Assembly (NCBI GenBank): GCA_902479065.1 | Contig: CABSNM010000010.1 | Span: forward strand, 5,542-69,541 | From: an uncultured Collinsella sp. | GTDB lineage: Bacteria; Actinomycetota; Coriobacteriia; Coriobacteriales; Coriobacteriaceae | Reading direction: 5' to 3' | DNA: 64,000 bases | Shown here: positions 17,968-27,593 of the stretch, in pieces | Layout: every line of letters starts with the position of its first letter | How positions within the stretch are numbered: the first letter of the stretch is position 1 | Notes under the pieces: generated by a model | What the model was told of the DNA's origin: nothing | Databases searched by the model: none | The model's input: the letters and a program-made list of their open reading frames with translations, nothing else | Translations under genes and position numbers: made by a program

Positions 17968-17982
17968 TCTTCTATAGACAAC

Positions 17983-18018
17983 AAAAAAGGCGACCGCCCA
18001 ATAGGACGATCGCCTTTG
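17983..18018 (-). terminator. Terminator of thrS
   Basis: An 8-bp stem GGCGATCG/CGGTCGCC (one G-T pair) is followed on the minus strand by a TTTTTTG tract, 22 bp after the thrS stop. Confidence 0.85.
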
Positions 18019-18039
18019 TTAATTCTTGTGTAGCTTGTG

Positions 18040-19803
<1,764 letters not shown>

Positions 19804-19829
19804 GGGTATGTTTTCTCCTCTCGGATGCC

Positions 19830-19874
19830 TGATGCAAGTGCGTGCGATGCGCTCGGCGTTTTTGACTTGCATCA
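19830..19874 (-). promoter_or_regulatory. thrS 5' leader hairpin
   Basis: TGATGCAAGT (19830-19839) and ACTTGCATCA (19865-19874) are perfectly complementary, enclosing 25 nt. The distal arm begins at the predicted transcription start, so the first bases of the mRNA would pair with a segment shortly before the RBS. A regulatory role is inference. Confidence 0.45.
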
Positions 19875-19901
19875 TTATAGGCAGGTTGCCTTGGTATACA
19901 A
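19874..19901 (-). promoter_or_regulatory. Promoter of thrS
   Basis: A perfect TATAAT -10 box (19874-19879, minus strand) has TTGTAT 16 bp upstream (19896-19901). It lies about 70 bp before the thrS ATG. Confidence 0.65.
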
Positions 19902-19902
19902 G

Positions 19903-19933
19903 CGCCCGCCGCACCTTAATGGCACGGCGGGCG
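19903..19933 (-). terminator. Hairpin downstream of the zinc-ribbon protein gene
   Basis: A 9-bp GC-rich stem CGCCCGCCG/CGGCGGGCG with a 13-nt loop lies about 85 bp after the gene ending at 20019 and just before the thrS promoter. The T tract is weak on the minus strand. Confidence 0.5.
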
Positions 19934-20018
19934 ATTTTCTACGCATGCTTCATCGTGTGGGGCGGGGCTGCGTGACGCGCGGCGCCCGTGGCTTACGACC
20001 GGCCCGACGATGGATGCG

Positions 20019-20450
20019 TTACTGAATGCGAGTTCGGCAGTAGGGGCAGACCTTCCAGTGCGCGTCGAGCGGACGATGGCAGCTGGGGCACACGTTGCGA
20101 ACCTGGGTGTCGCAAACGGGGCAGACGACAAAGTCCTTCTCGATGGGGGCGCCGCACTGCGGGCAGGTGCCGTACTGGGCAAGCTGGCGCTCGCGCAGGG
20201 CCATGTCCAGCTCCTGCTCCTCGCGGTCGGCCGCGTAGGAGTGCGGGCGCAGGACCAGGTAGGCGATGAGGCCCACAAACGGGATGAGGGCGATGATGCC
20301 CCATGCCACGTAGGCGCTGGCGCCGCGGCGGCGAGCGTCGATGAACACATAGACGACCGACAGCACGTACAGGGCGATGATAAAGCCAACAAAGGCATAG
20401 ATGACGCCCATAAGCTGCGGCGACATGAGCTCGGAGATGTACTTGGACAT
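20019..20450 (-). CDS. Membrane protein with C-terminal double zinc ribbon
   Basis: A 143-aa protein. Two predicted membrane helices (about residues 13-35 and 48-67) in a PLDc_N-like hairpin are followed by a cytoplasmic region with four CxxC pairs: CPQC, CPVC, CPSC and CPYC. These form two zinc ribbons. No enzymatic motif is visible. AAAGGT precedes the ATG. It stands alone, with thrS downstream and the long repeat array (family H) upstream. Function unknown. Confidence 0.75.
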   Translation of the reverse strand: MSKYISELMSPQLMGVIYAFVGFIIALYVLSVVYVFIDARRRGASAYVAWGIIALIPFVGLIAYLVLRPHSYAADREEQELDMALRERQLAQYGTCPQCGAPIEKDFVVCPVCDTQVRNVCPSCHRPLDAHWKVCPYCRTRIQ

Positions 20451-20550
20451 TGAGATGTACCTTTCGGAATATTTACAGTCCGGTCAAGTTTACCACGGGG
20501 TTTGTTTATGTGGGACTACGGTTGCAAGCGGGGCTGGTGCGGACACAAAC

Positions 20551-20887
20551 ATCTCAATCTGTAACAGATACTCGGCAAATAAGGGTCTAGGTGTTACAGA
20601 TCGAAACACAGGGGTCCCTCCCCGACTTCAATCTCGGTCTGTAACATCTTGGGCCCCAAAACCCCTCTTACTGTTACAGATCGAGACAACCAGAATCCGT
20701 CGGAAAGTTTGTCTCAACCTATAACAGAAAGGACCCAAAAACCCTGTCAGCTGTTACAGATCGAGACATACGAATAACCCGACGGGCTAACGTCTCGATC
20801 TGTAACGCGTAGGACCGCAACTCCCCTCCTACTGTTACAGACCGAGACGAACGTGCGCCTCTGGACGCAACATCTCAGTCTGTATCA
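20551..20887. repeat. Family H: nine 16-bp motifs in alternating orientation, 80-bp period
   Basis: Copies of GTCTCGATCTGTAACA or its reverse complement start at 20551(+), 20592(-), 20631(+), 20672(-), 20711(+), 20752(-), 20792(+), 20833(-) and 20872(+). Each plus-to-minus spacer is exactly 25 nt. The minus-to-plus spacers are 23, 23, 24 and 23 nt, and each contains a small palindrome such as TCCGTCGGA or CCCGACGGG. Any motif can pair with its left or right neighbour, so two alternative chains of hairpins are possible. The 20451-21078 gap encodes no protein. Confidence 0.85.
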
Positions 20888-21046
20888 GGTGGCGGCGCAG
20901 ACCGCGAGGTTGGATGGGAGGATCTCACGGTCTAACGTGACCGGCATACGTGCTGGGCCGGCCCTCGCCTGCCGTTGGCGGGTGTTGCGGGGCTGTTCGC
21001 CGCATTGCCGCTGCGCTGGCGGCGTTCAGACCGTAGGATGGTCTTA

Positions 21047-21061
21047 TTGACAGCCTGTCAA
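21047..21061 (+). promoter_or_regulatory. Palindromic operator candidate before the glpA-like gene
   Basis: TTGACAGCCTGTCAA is a perfect 15-bp palindrome about centre C, 17 bp before the GTG start and just upstream of the GGAGG site. Its position suits a repressor site; its TTGACA half could double as a -35 box. Confidence 0.5.
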
Positions 21062-21078
21062 CTTGTCTTGGAGGCACC

Positions 21079-22533
21079 GTGGCAGAAACGTTTGATATCG
21101 CGATTGTCGGCGCCGGCATCACCGGATGCGCCATCGCGCGGCAGCTCGCGCGATTTGACCTTTCCATTTGCGTGGTCGAGGCGACCAACGACATCGCGCT
21201 TGGCGCGTCGAAGGCCAACGGCGGCCTGGTGCACGCCGGCTACGATCCGGCTCCGGGCACGATAAAGGCGCAGGTCAACGCCCGTGGTTGCGAGCTATAT
21301 GACACGTGGGCCCAGGAGCTCGGCTTTTTGTTTTGCCGTACCGGTTCAATGGTGTTGGGCTTCAACGACAAAGACCGCGAACACCTGGAGAAGCTGCGCC
21401 AGAATGGCCTGGCCAACGGCGTGCCCGAGCTGTCGATCATCGGCCCCGAGCGCATTCGAGAGTTGGAACCGCGTGCGAGTGCCCAGGCCACGTGCGCGCT
21501 GTGGTGCCCTTCGACCGGTTACGTTGACCCGTTTGAAGTAGCCATTGCTGCGCTGGAGAACGCGGTTGCCAACGGGGTGACGTTTATGCGGTCCGCTCCG
21601 GTGGAAGCGATTGAAGTCGCGGGGTCGGGCGACGACGCGCGCTTTACGCTGGCGACCCCCGTTGGCAACGTGCGCTGCCGCTACTTGATCAACGCCGCGG
21701 GCAACGGCGCCGCCGACATCTCGCATATGGCGGGCGCCGAGGAGTTTCAGATGGTCTGGCGTCAGGGCAACATCGTGGTGCTGGACAAGGAGCCGCGTGC
21801 GCTCATGCCGCTCTACCCCGTTCCCACGCCGGTGTCCAAGGGCGTTATCGTCACGGGCACCGTACACGGCAACACCGTGATCACCGCGACGGCCGCTGTG
21901 CGCGAGCCGGGCGACACGCAGACCTATGCGAGCGATGTGAACGCGCTGCTGAGCGGCGCGCGCAAACTGGTGCCCGATCTGGATACGCGCCGCGTGGTGC
22001 GCGCATTTGCCGGCGGGCGTCCGGTCATTCAGGGAACGAACGACTTCTTTATTGGACAGTCGACCGTGGTGCCGGGGCTTTTCCAGGCGGCGGGCATTCA
22101 GTCGCCGGGTGTGGCAAGCGCGCCGGCCATTGCCGAGCGCATGGAGCTTGTGATGCGTGAGGCGGGCGTGGAGCTGCACGAGCGGGCGGACTGGAACCCA
22201 ATTCGCCGCGCGCCGGACGACTTTGACCGCGCACCACTGGCGCGCAAGGAGGAGCTGATCGAGTCCGATCCCGCGTGGGGCCAGATTGTCTGCCGCTGCG
22301 AGACGGTGCCCGAGGCCGAGATTGTGGCTGCGATTCGGCGCCGCCCGGGCGCGGTTTCGGTCGAGGGCGTCAAGCGGCGCTGCCGCGCCGGCATGGGTCG
22401 GTGCCAAAGCGGCTTTTGCCAGAGCCGCGTGGTGGCGATTCTTGCCCGAGAGCTGGACTGCGACCCCAGCGAGGTGTTGTTGGAGGATGCCGGTTCTTGG
22501 CTGGTCGAGGGGTCGCTGAAGGGGGTGCGTTAG
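21079..22533 (+). CDS. glpA: FAD-dependent dehydrogenase, GlpA-like (anaerobic glycerol-3-phosphate dehydrogenase type)
   Basis: A 484-aa flavoprotein with a GTG start behind GGAGG. The Rossmann motif IVGAGITGCAIA (residues 9-20) and GASKANGGLVHAGYDP belong to the DAO/G3P dehydrogenase family. From about residue 410 a C-terminal BFD-like [2Fe-2S] domain follows, with CRCE, RRCRAGMGRCQSGFC. Substrate could be glycerol-3-phosphate or another 2-hydroxy compound. It forms a tight three-gene operon with the GlpB-like oxidoreductase (1 bp away) and the DUF1667 protein. No glpK or glpF is nearby, so the substrate is uncertain. Confidence 0.8.
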   Translation: MAETFDIAIVGAGITGCAIARQLARFDLSICVVEATNDIALGASKANGGLVHAGYDPAPGTIKAQVNARGCELYDTWAQELGFLFCRTGSMVLGFNDKDREHLEKLRQNGLANGVPELSIIGPERIRELEPRASAQATCALWCPSTGYVDPFEVAIAALENAVANGVTFMRSAPVEAIEVAGSGDDARFTLATPVGNVRCRYLINAAGNGAADISHMAGAEEFQMVWRQGNIVVLDKEPRALMPLYPVPTPVSKGVIVTGTVHGNTVITATAAVREPGDTQTYASDVNALLSGARKLVPDLDTRRVVRAFAGGRPVIQGTNDFFIGQSTVVPGLFQAAGIQSPGVASAPAIAERMELVMREAGVELHERADWNPIRRAPDDFDRAPLARKEELIESDPAWGQIVCRCETVPEAEIVAAIRRRPGAVSVEGVKRRCRAGMGRCQSGFCQSRVVAILARELDCDPSEVLLEDAGSWLVEGSLKGVR

Positions 22534-22534
22534 G

Positions 22535-23926
22535 ATGGCGGAATTCGGATCGAGCGCGATTGATAGCGGCACCGTTGAGGCCGTGGCAACGCAGACCTTC
22601 GACGCGGTCGTTATCGGAGGCGGCCCCGCCGGCATGGCGGCCGTGCTTGCCGCGCAAAAGGCCGGCGCGCGCGTGGCCATCGTGGAGCGCGAACAGCACC
22701 TGGGCGGCATCCTCCGCCAGTGCATCCACCCCGGTTTTGGCCTTTCGCACTTTAAGCAGGAGCTCACCGGACCCGAGTACGCACAGCGCTTTATCGACCA
22801 GGTGCGCGCGACCGACATTGCGCTGTTCTTGGGCAGCATGGTGATTGGGATCGATTCAAGCGAGGTCGCGGCAACAAGCGTCCCGGGCACGGGCGAGGCC
22901 GTGGGAGATGCCGCGGCCCATACCGTCACGCTCATGAGCCCTGCCGGCATGCTGCAGCTCACCGGGCGCGCGGTCGTCCTTGCCATGGGCTGCCGTGAGC
23001 GCACCCGCAGCGAGATCAAGATCCCCGGCAGCCGACCCGCCGGCGTGTTTACGGCCGGCCTGGCGCAGCGATGCATCAATATCGAGAACCTCAAACCCGG
23101 CTCGCGCGCCGTCATTTTGGGCTCGGGCGATATCGGGCTGATCATGGCGCGCCGCTGCACGCTCGAGGGGATTTCCGTCGAGGGCGTATACGAGCTCATG
23201 CCGTACGCCAACGGACTGCGCCGCAATGTGAAGAACTGCCTGGACGACTTTGGAATTCCGCTGCACCTGTCCACCACCGTCACACGCGTGATCGGGCACG
23301 ACCGCGTGGAGGCCGTCGAGGTAAGCCAGGTCGACGAGCGCTTGGCGCCCATTCCGGGGACCGAGCGCATTGTTCCGTGCGACACGCTGCTGCTTTCGGT
23401 GGGTCTGATTCCCGAGAACGAGCTTTCGGTGGGCGCGGGCGTTGAGCTTGACCCACGTACGCGCGGCGCCGTGGTGGACCAGAGCCTGCAGACGGGCGTA
23501 CCGGGCATCTTTGCCTGTGGCAACGTGCTGCACGTGCACGACCTGGCCGACAACGTAACGACCGAGTCCGAGAGGGCTGGCGCAGCTGCAGCGGCGTACG
23601 CGCTGGGTGGCGGAGCTGAGACGGACGCGGTCGCGGACACGGGCTGCGAGCTCACGGTCTCCCCTGCCGGCATCGCGGGATACGCGCTGCCGGGACGCAT
23701 TACGGCCGTGGCGCTCACCAAGCTAAACTTCCGCGTGCGCCGACCCGTCGACGCCGCCCGCGTGCGTATTCTGGCAGGCGGCGAGGAACTGTTCGCAGGC
23801 AAGGTCCGTGCATTTAAGCCGAGCGTCATGGAAAGCTTCCCGCTGCCGGCAAAGGTGATTCAGCGCGCACTCGACCTAGGTGCTAGAGAGATTATTCTGT
23901 CTGTCGATCCCATTGAGGAGGCATAG
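22535..23926 (+). CDS. Pyridine nucleotide-disulphide-type FAD oxidoreductase (GlpB-like partner)
   Basis: A 463-aa protein with two dinucleotide-binding motifs: VIGGGPAGMAAVLAAQKAG near residue 25 for FAD, and VILGSGDIGLIMARR near residue 192 for NAD(P). GIFACGNVLHVHD near the C-terminus is the family FAD-closing motif. It resembles the NAD(P)/FAD oxidoreductase subunit found in operons between a GlpA-like dehydrogenase and a DUF1667 protein. It probably passes electrons from the first subunit to an acceptor. The first 18 residues are an extra, poorly conserved extension; a later start is possible. Confidence 0.8.
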   Translation: MAEFGSSAIDSGTVEAVATQTFDAVVIGGGPAGMAAVLAAQKAGARVAIVEREQHLGGILRQCIHPGFGLSHFKQELTGPEYAQRFIDQVRATDIALFLGSMVIGIDSSEVAATSVPGTGEAVGDAAAHTVTLMSPAGMLQLTGRAVVLAMGCRERTRSEIKIPGSRPAGVFTAGLAQRCINIENLKPGSRAVILGSGDIGLIMARRCTLEGISVEGVYELMPYANGLRRNVKNCLDDFGIPLHLSTTVTRVIGHDRVEAVEVSQVDERLAPIPGTERIVPCDTLLLSVGLIPENELSVGAGVELDPRTRGAVVDQSLQTGVPGIFACGNVLHVHDLADNVTTESERAGAAAAAYALGGGAETDAVADTGCELTVSPAGIAGYALPGRITAVALTKLNFRVRRPVDAARVRILAGGEELFAGKVRAFKPSVMESFPLPAKVIQRALDLGAREIILSVDPIEEA

Positions 23927-23929
23927 CTC

Positions 23930-24328
23930 ATGAGCACGAATGCGACCGAGATGCTGCAGCTCAACTGCACCACCTGCCCATCCGAATGCCTCCTGACCGT
24001 AGAGGTAGAGCGTGACGCAGACGGCGCCGTGGTAGAAGTGCGCTCCGTAACCGGCAACAACTGCCCGCGCGGCGATAAGTTCGCGCATCAGGAGCTCACC
24101 TGCCCCATGCGCGTGCTCACGACGACCGTGGCAGTATCTGCCGGCGACGAGGCACTGCTGCCCGTGCGCACGGCTGAGGCCATCCCGCTGGCACTCCACG
24201 CCCAAGCCATGAACCTCATCCGAGGCCTAGTCGTCAACGCCCCCATCTGCATGGGCGACATCGTGCTAGAGAACCTCCTAGACACCAACATCAACCTCAT
24301 CGCCAGCATGGACATCGACCCCGCCTAA
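23930..24328 (+). CDS. DUF1667 protein (small Cys-rich subunit)
   Basis: A 132-aa protein starting 3 bp after the previous gene. CTTCPSEC near residue 15, NCPRG near residue 44 and CPMRVLTTTV near residue 60 are the family cysteines, which may hold a metal or Fe-S centre. Proteins of this family are regularly the third gene after GlpA/GlpB-like flavoproteins. Its own role has not been fixed; electron transfer is likely. Confidence 0.8.
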   Translation: MSTNATEMLQLNCTTCPSECLLTVEVERDADGAVVEVRSVTGNNCPRGDKFAHQELTCPMRVLTTTVAVSAGDEALLPVRTAEAIPLALHAQAMNLIRGLVVNAPICMGDIVLENLLDTNINLIASMDIDPA

Positions 24329-24330
24329 GA

Positions 24331-24358
24331 AGCTCATTTAGGACGGGCTCTTTAAGCT
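24331..24358 (+). repeat. Short repeat J1
   Basis: Contains ATTTAGGACGGGCTCTTTAA, closely matched by J2 at 24656-24685 (ATTTGGGACGGGCCTCTAA) and, reversed, by J3 at 26133-26157. J1 and J2 bracket elements F1 and G1. Confidence 0.5.
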
Positions 24359-24385
24359 ACCCTGCCATCCACCCTGCCCTCCTCA

Positions 24386-24450
24386 GTTGCGGTGAAATAG
24401 TTCCTGATTTCCGCCAAAACCCCGGCATCCAGGAACTATTCCACCGCAAC
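24386..24450 (-). repeat. Family F hairpin, copy F1
   Basis: Arms 24386-24406 (GTTGCGGTGAAATAGTTCCTG region) and 24430-24450 pair at 20 of 21 positions around a 23-nt loop. Loop content and flank (GAGGAGGGCAGGG on the minus strand) align best with F2 and F3 when F1 is read on the minus strand. Confidence 0.85.
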
Positions 24451-24493
24451 TATCCTTAAAATTGGCATTTAGCTTGTGCCTACTTTAGTGCCA

Positions 24494-24653
24494 TTTCAAA
24501 ACTATGCCGGATTACGGGGCTGATTCGGATACCCCCATCCATACCGGCGATTTTCGATTTTTGATAAACCCTCTACCTGCGGTTTTAATTTCGCGATTTT
24601 TCCCATGGTCAAGTAATACGGGTCCAGCCCCGTAATCCGCCATACTTTTGAAA
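24494..24653 (+). repeat. Family G long inverted repeat, copy G1
   Basis: Arms 24494-24522 and 24625-24653 pair at 27 of 29 positions, with two C-C mismatches. The 102-nt core contains CCCTCTACCTGCGGTTTT followed by ATTTCGCGATTTTTCCC, shared with G2. The arms are not shared with G2. No reading frame of note. Confidence 0.8.
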
Positions 24654-24655
24654 CC

Positions 24656-24685
24656 AGCCCATTTGGGACGGGCCTCTAATGACTA
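24656..24685 (+). repeat. Short repeat J2
   Basis: ATTTGGGACGGGCCTCTAA matches J1 in direct orientation, on the other side of F1 and G1. See J1. Confidence 0.5.
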
Positions 24686-24725
24686 CTTTTGCCCGAACGT
24701 TCGCTAGGCTGACCATGCCAAGGAT

Positions 24726-24773
24726 TGTCCCGAAGTGCCGGCATAAAAGGAACGTCCCCATGTGCCGGGCTTA
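24726..24773 (+). repeat. REP-like element I1
   Basis: Two GTGCCGG copies enclose AAAGGAACGTCCCC, a pattern seen in REP-type sequences. It lies just before the RBS of the M24 peptidase gene. Related GGGACAG/GGGGACAG elements stand at 25901 and 40208. Confidence 0.5.
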
Positions 24774-24809
24774 GGATACCATGGTGGCAACCTAGCGAAA
24801 GGACGATGT

Positions 24810-25898
24810 ATGGCACATGTAGATGACCAGCGTGTGGTGCGCGTGCTCGATGCGCTCGAGGCTCAGCACCCCGGCGCGCAGCTGCTCGTAAACGACCCGT
24901 GGTCGATTTACTATCTGACCGGTTTTTATGCCGATATGTTCGAGCGGTTTTGCGGCGTGCTGCTCGCACGCGATAGCGAGCCCGTAATCCTGGTCAACGC
25001 GCTGCATCAGCTGCCCGAGTATGACAATGCCCGCGTTGCCTACCACACCGATACCGACGTCGTGACCGACGCCATCACACGCGAACTCAATCCGACGAAG
25101 CCCCTCGGCATCGACACCGTTATGCGCTCCGGCTTTTTGATGCCCCTTATGGATCGTCACGCCGCGAGCGAGTTCTTCCTAGGCGACTTTGCCGTCACCG
25201 CCGCACGTACCCACAAGGACGCCGCCGAGCAGGAGCTTATGCGCGCGTCCTCGGCCGCTAACGACACCGTGATGGCCGACGCGATCAAGCTCGTCCACGA
25301 AGGTGTAACGGAATGCGAGATTGCCGACCAGATGCTCGGCTTGTATCGCAAGCACGGCTGCGAGGGCTTTAGCTTTCCGCCGATCGTGAGCTTTGGCGCC
25401 AACGCCGGCGACCCGCACCACGAGCCCGACGACACCGTACTCAAGCGCGGCGACGTGGTGCTGTTCGACATTGGCGGACGCCATCGCAACTACTGCTCGG
25501 ACATGACGCGCACGTTCTTTTGGGGCGAGCCGGACGAGGAGACCGCACGCATCTACGACATCGTGCGCCGTGCCAACGAGGCCGCCGAGGCGCTCATCGC
25601 GCCAGGCGCACGCATGTGCGACCTAGACCGTGCCGCGCGCGACGTGATTGAGGACGCTGGCTACGGCAAGTACTTCACGCATCGCCTGGGCCACTCGATC
25701 GGCCTGCAGGACCACGAGGCAGGCGACGTCTCGCTCGTCAACGAGCAGGTCGTTGAACCGGGCATGACCTTCTCTATCGAGCCGGGCATCTACCTCCCCG
25801 GCCGCACCGGCGTCCGCATCGAGGACCTAGCCCTGGTGACCGAGAACGGCGTCGAGATTCTCAACGCTTACCCCCACGATCCGGTCCGCTTAGGCTAG
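24810..25898 (+). CDS. pepQ: M24 family Xaa-Pro peptidase
   Basis: A 362-aa protein from the ATG at 24810, with AAAGGA 7 bp upstream. The N-terminal creatinase-like domain runs to about residue 130. The catalytic pita-bread domain follows, with metal ligands in DIGGRHRNYCSDMTRTF (two Asp), HRLGHSIGLQDHE (His), SIEPGIYLPG (Glu) and GVRIED (Glu). Cytoplasmic and without signal peptide, it probably splits X-Pro dipeptides or N-terminal X-Pro bonds. It is an isolated gene flanked on both sides by mirrored repeat clusters (F-G-I, then I-G-F). Confidence 0.88.
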   Translation: MAHVDDQRVVRVLDALEAQHPGAQLLVNDPWSIYYLTGFYADMFERFCGVLLARDSEPVILVNALHQLPEYDNARVAYHTDTDVVTDAITRELNPTKPLGIDTVMRSGFLMPLMDRHAASEFFLGDFAVTAARTHKDAAEQELMRASSAANDTVMADAIKLVHEGVTECEIADQMLGLYRKHGCEGFSFPPIVSFGANAGDPHHEPDDTVLKRGDVVLFDIGGRHRNYCSDMTRTFFWGEPDEETARIYDIVRRANEAAEALIAPGARMCDLDRAARDVIEDAGYGKYFTHRLGHSIGLQDHEAGDVSLVNEQVVEPGMTFSIEPGIYLPGRTGVRIEDLALVTENGVEILNAYPHDPVRLG

Positions 25899-25900
25899 AC

Positions 25901-25933
25901 AATATGTCAAAGGGACAGCCCCGTTGACACATT
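25901..25933 (+). repeat. REP-like element I2
   Basis: TGTCAA (25905-25910) and TTGACA (25924-25929) enclose AGGGACAGCCCCG. It begins 3 bp after the peptidase stop and may also help end its transcript. It shares the GGGACAG centre with I3. Confidence 0.55.
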
Positions 25934-25946
25934 CCGCTAACGTCGC

Positions 25947-26106
25947 GCCGCGAAAACGGGCTATCTACTACGTTTAACCCGCATGGGTCGACCATGCGGG
26001 TCTTTTTTGAAAAATGGCAAGCCCTCTACCTGAGGTTTTGATTTCATGATTTTCCGTGTGGTCGAGGGTAACCGGTCAAACGTAGTAGATAGGCCCATTT
26101 CGTGGC
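25947..26106 (+). repeat. Family G long inverted repeat, copy G2
   Basis: Arms 25947-25979 and 26074-26106 pair at about 28 of 33 positions, including an uninterrupted 15-bp CTATCTACTACGTTT block. The 94-nt core has CCCTCTACCTGAGGTTTT, then ATTTCATGATTTTCC, the conserved G core, and a GCATGGGTCGACCATGC palindrome near 25981-25998. Same strand as G1. Confidence 0.8.
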
Positions 26107-26132
26107 AAGCGAGTCAAACCAGGGCACAGGGC

Positions 26133-26157
26133 AGCTAAAAAAGCTCCATCCCAAATT
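26133..26157 (-). repeat. Short repeat J3
   Basis: On the minus strand AATTTGGGATGGAGCTTTTT resembles J1 and J2. Inverted relative to them, on the far side of the peptidase gene. Confidence 0.4.
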
Positions 26158-26169
26158 GACTGTTTTTAA

Positions 26170-26234
26170 GTTGCGGTGGAATAGTTCCTGGATGGGCTGC
26201 TAGAACCCAAAAACAGGAACTACTTCACCGCAAC
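26170..26234 (+). repeat. Family F hairpin, copy F2
   Basis: Arms 26170-26190 and 26214-26234 pair at 20 of 21 positions (one A-C mismatch) around a 23-nt loop containing the mini-stem GGG/CCC and a following CAAAAA. The arm sequence is nearly that of F1. Confidence 0.85.
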
Positions 26235-26249
26235 TGATGAGGGGATGGG

Positions 26250-27593
26250 TTAACGGAGCAAGCCGGCCACTTCGCCGGCTAGGGTGATGGTGCCGGCTGC
26301 TACGAAGGGCTCGCCTGCGGCCTTGAAAGCTGCAAGGGCCTCGGAAACGCTGGGGTACACGCCTGCGAGCTTATCGGCGTCCACCAGGGCGGCGAGCTCC
26401 TCTGCCGGCAGGGCGCGATCGGAATTGGTCTGCGTCACGACCACACGGGGGAACGCCGGAACCAGAACATCGACAATACCGGCCACATCCTTGTCGGCCA
26501 GTGCGGCGCACAGCAGCGTGGGGCGATTTTCAACACACGGATCGATCTCGTCCAGCGCACTCACAAAGTTCTCGCAGCTCTGAGGGTTATGGCAGGCATC
26601 GATCAGCTTAAGCGGATCGGTCCCCAGCACGTCAAATCGGCCCGGCGTGGGGCAGCCCATAAGCGATGCGTCGAGCTTGTCATGATCGAGCTCGCGACCC
26701 AGATACCCCTCGCACAGCATAATCGCGCACGCGGCATTCTGCGGTTGATAGGCCGGCTTGACCATGCTCGACATATAGATCGCACGCGGCGTGGTGCAGC
26801 TAAACTCAACCGTGTCGCCCACATGCGCCGGTACCTTAGTCGTGGCATGACTCACCACGAGCGGCACGACACCGCACTCGCGACAACGAGCATCCATCAC
26901 GCGCTGAACGCTCGCCTCGTGCGTGCCCTCGCCCAGTACAACCAGGCGTCCGGGCTTAATGACCGCAGCCTTCTCCCCCGCAATGGCCTCGAGCGTATCG
27001 CCCAAAATACGTGTGTGATCGAGCCCAATACCCGTAATGGCAACGGCGACGGGATCGGTCGCACTCGTGGCGTCCCAACGACCGCCCATGCCAACCTCGA
27101 GCACGGCAACATCCACCGCGGCCTCGGCAAACACCACAAGTGCGGCGGCCGTCAGCAGGTCAAACGGAGTAATGGTATAGGCGCGCTCCCCCGCCGCCAC
27201 ACGGTGCGCATTCACCCGACGTCCCGCCTCAACAGCGGCAGAAACGCCACGGGCAAAGGCCTCGTCACTCACAACGCGCCCATCGACCTCCATGCGCTCG
27301 GGATAACGCACCAGCTGCGGCGACGTATACAGCGCGGTTTTTAACCCCTCACCACGAAGGATGGCAGCCGAAAAACGCGTGGTCGAAGTCTTGCCATTGG
27401 TACCGGCGACCTGAATGCAATCAAAGTACTCGTCCGGGCGCCCCAACTCATCGAGCATATCGACAACCGTCTCAAGCAAAGGACCAGCATCCCCAGAAAT
27501 CCGCCCCGTATCAGCAGCAAGCCCCACAGCCTCATCAAACGAAAGCAACTCAAACGAGAACGGAACGACATACGACCCAGAACGCTTAGCCAT
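26250..27593 (-). CDS. folC: Bifunctional folylpolyglutamate synthase / dihydrofolate synthase
   Basis: A 447-aa Mur-ligase-type enzyme. The P-loop VAGTNGKTSTTRF near residue 62, the conserved GMGGRWDATSATDPVAVAITGIGLDH segment (Mg and folate site) and DACHNPQSCENF in the C-terminal domain identify FolC. It adds glutamate to dihydropteroate and folates in the cytoplasm. It lies downstream of valS on the same strand, separated by 281 bp that contain a family 1 repeat, so cotranscription is uncertain. Confidence 0.93.
   Translation of the reverse strand: MAKRSGSYVVPFSFELLSFDEAVGLAADTGRISGDAGPLLETVVDMLDELGRPDEYFDCIQVAGTNGKTSTTRFSAAILRGEGLKTALYTSPQLVRYPERMEVDGRVVSDEAFARGVSAAVEAGRRVNAHRVAAGERAYTITPFDLLTAAALVVFAEAAVDVAVLEVGMGGRWDATSATDPVAVAITGIGLDHTRILGDTLEAIAGEKAAVIKPGRLVVLGEGTHEASVQRVMDARCRECGVVPLVVSHATTKVPAHVGDTVEFSCTTPRAIYMSSMVKPAYQPQNAACAIMLCEGYLGRELDHDKLDASLMGCPTPGRFDVLGTDPLKLIDACHNPQSCENFVSALDEIDPCVENRPTLLCAALADKDVAGIVDVLVPAFPRVVVTQTNSDRALPAEELAALVDADKLAGVYPSVSEALAAFKAAGEPFVAAGTITLAGEVAGLLR

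Noticed and set aside
20551..20887. CRISPR array
   Set aside because: The repeats alternate in orientation and vary in sequence, spacers are only 23-25 nt and partly alike, and no cas genes are present.
24810..25898. Peptidase with flanking repeats as a classic IS or composite transposon
   Set aside because: No transposase is encoded, and no conserved terminal inverted repeats or clear target duplications are seen. The mirrored repeats are reported as an observation only.
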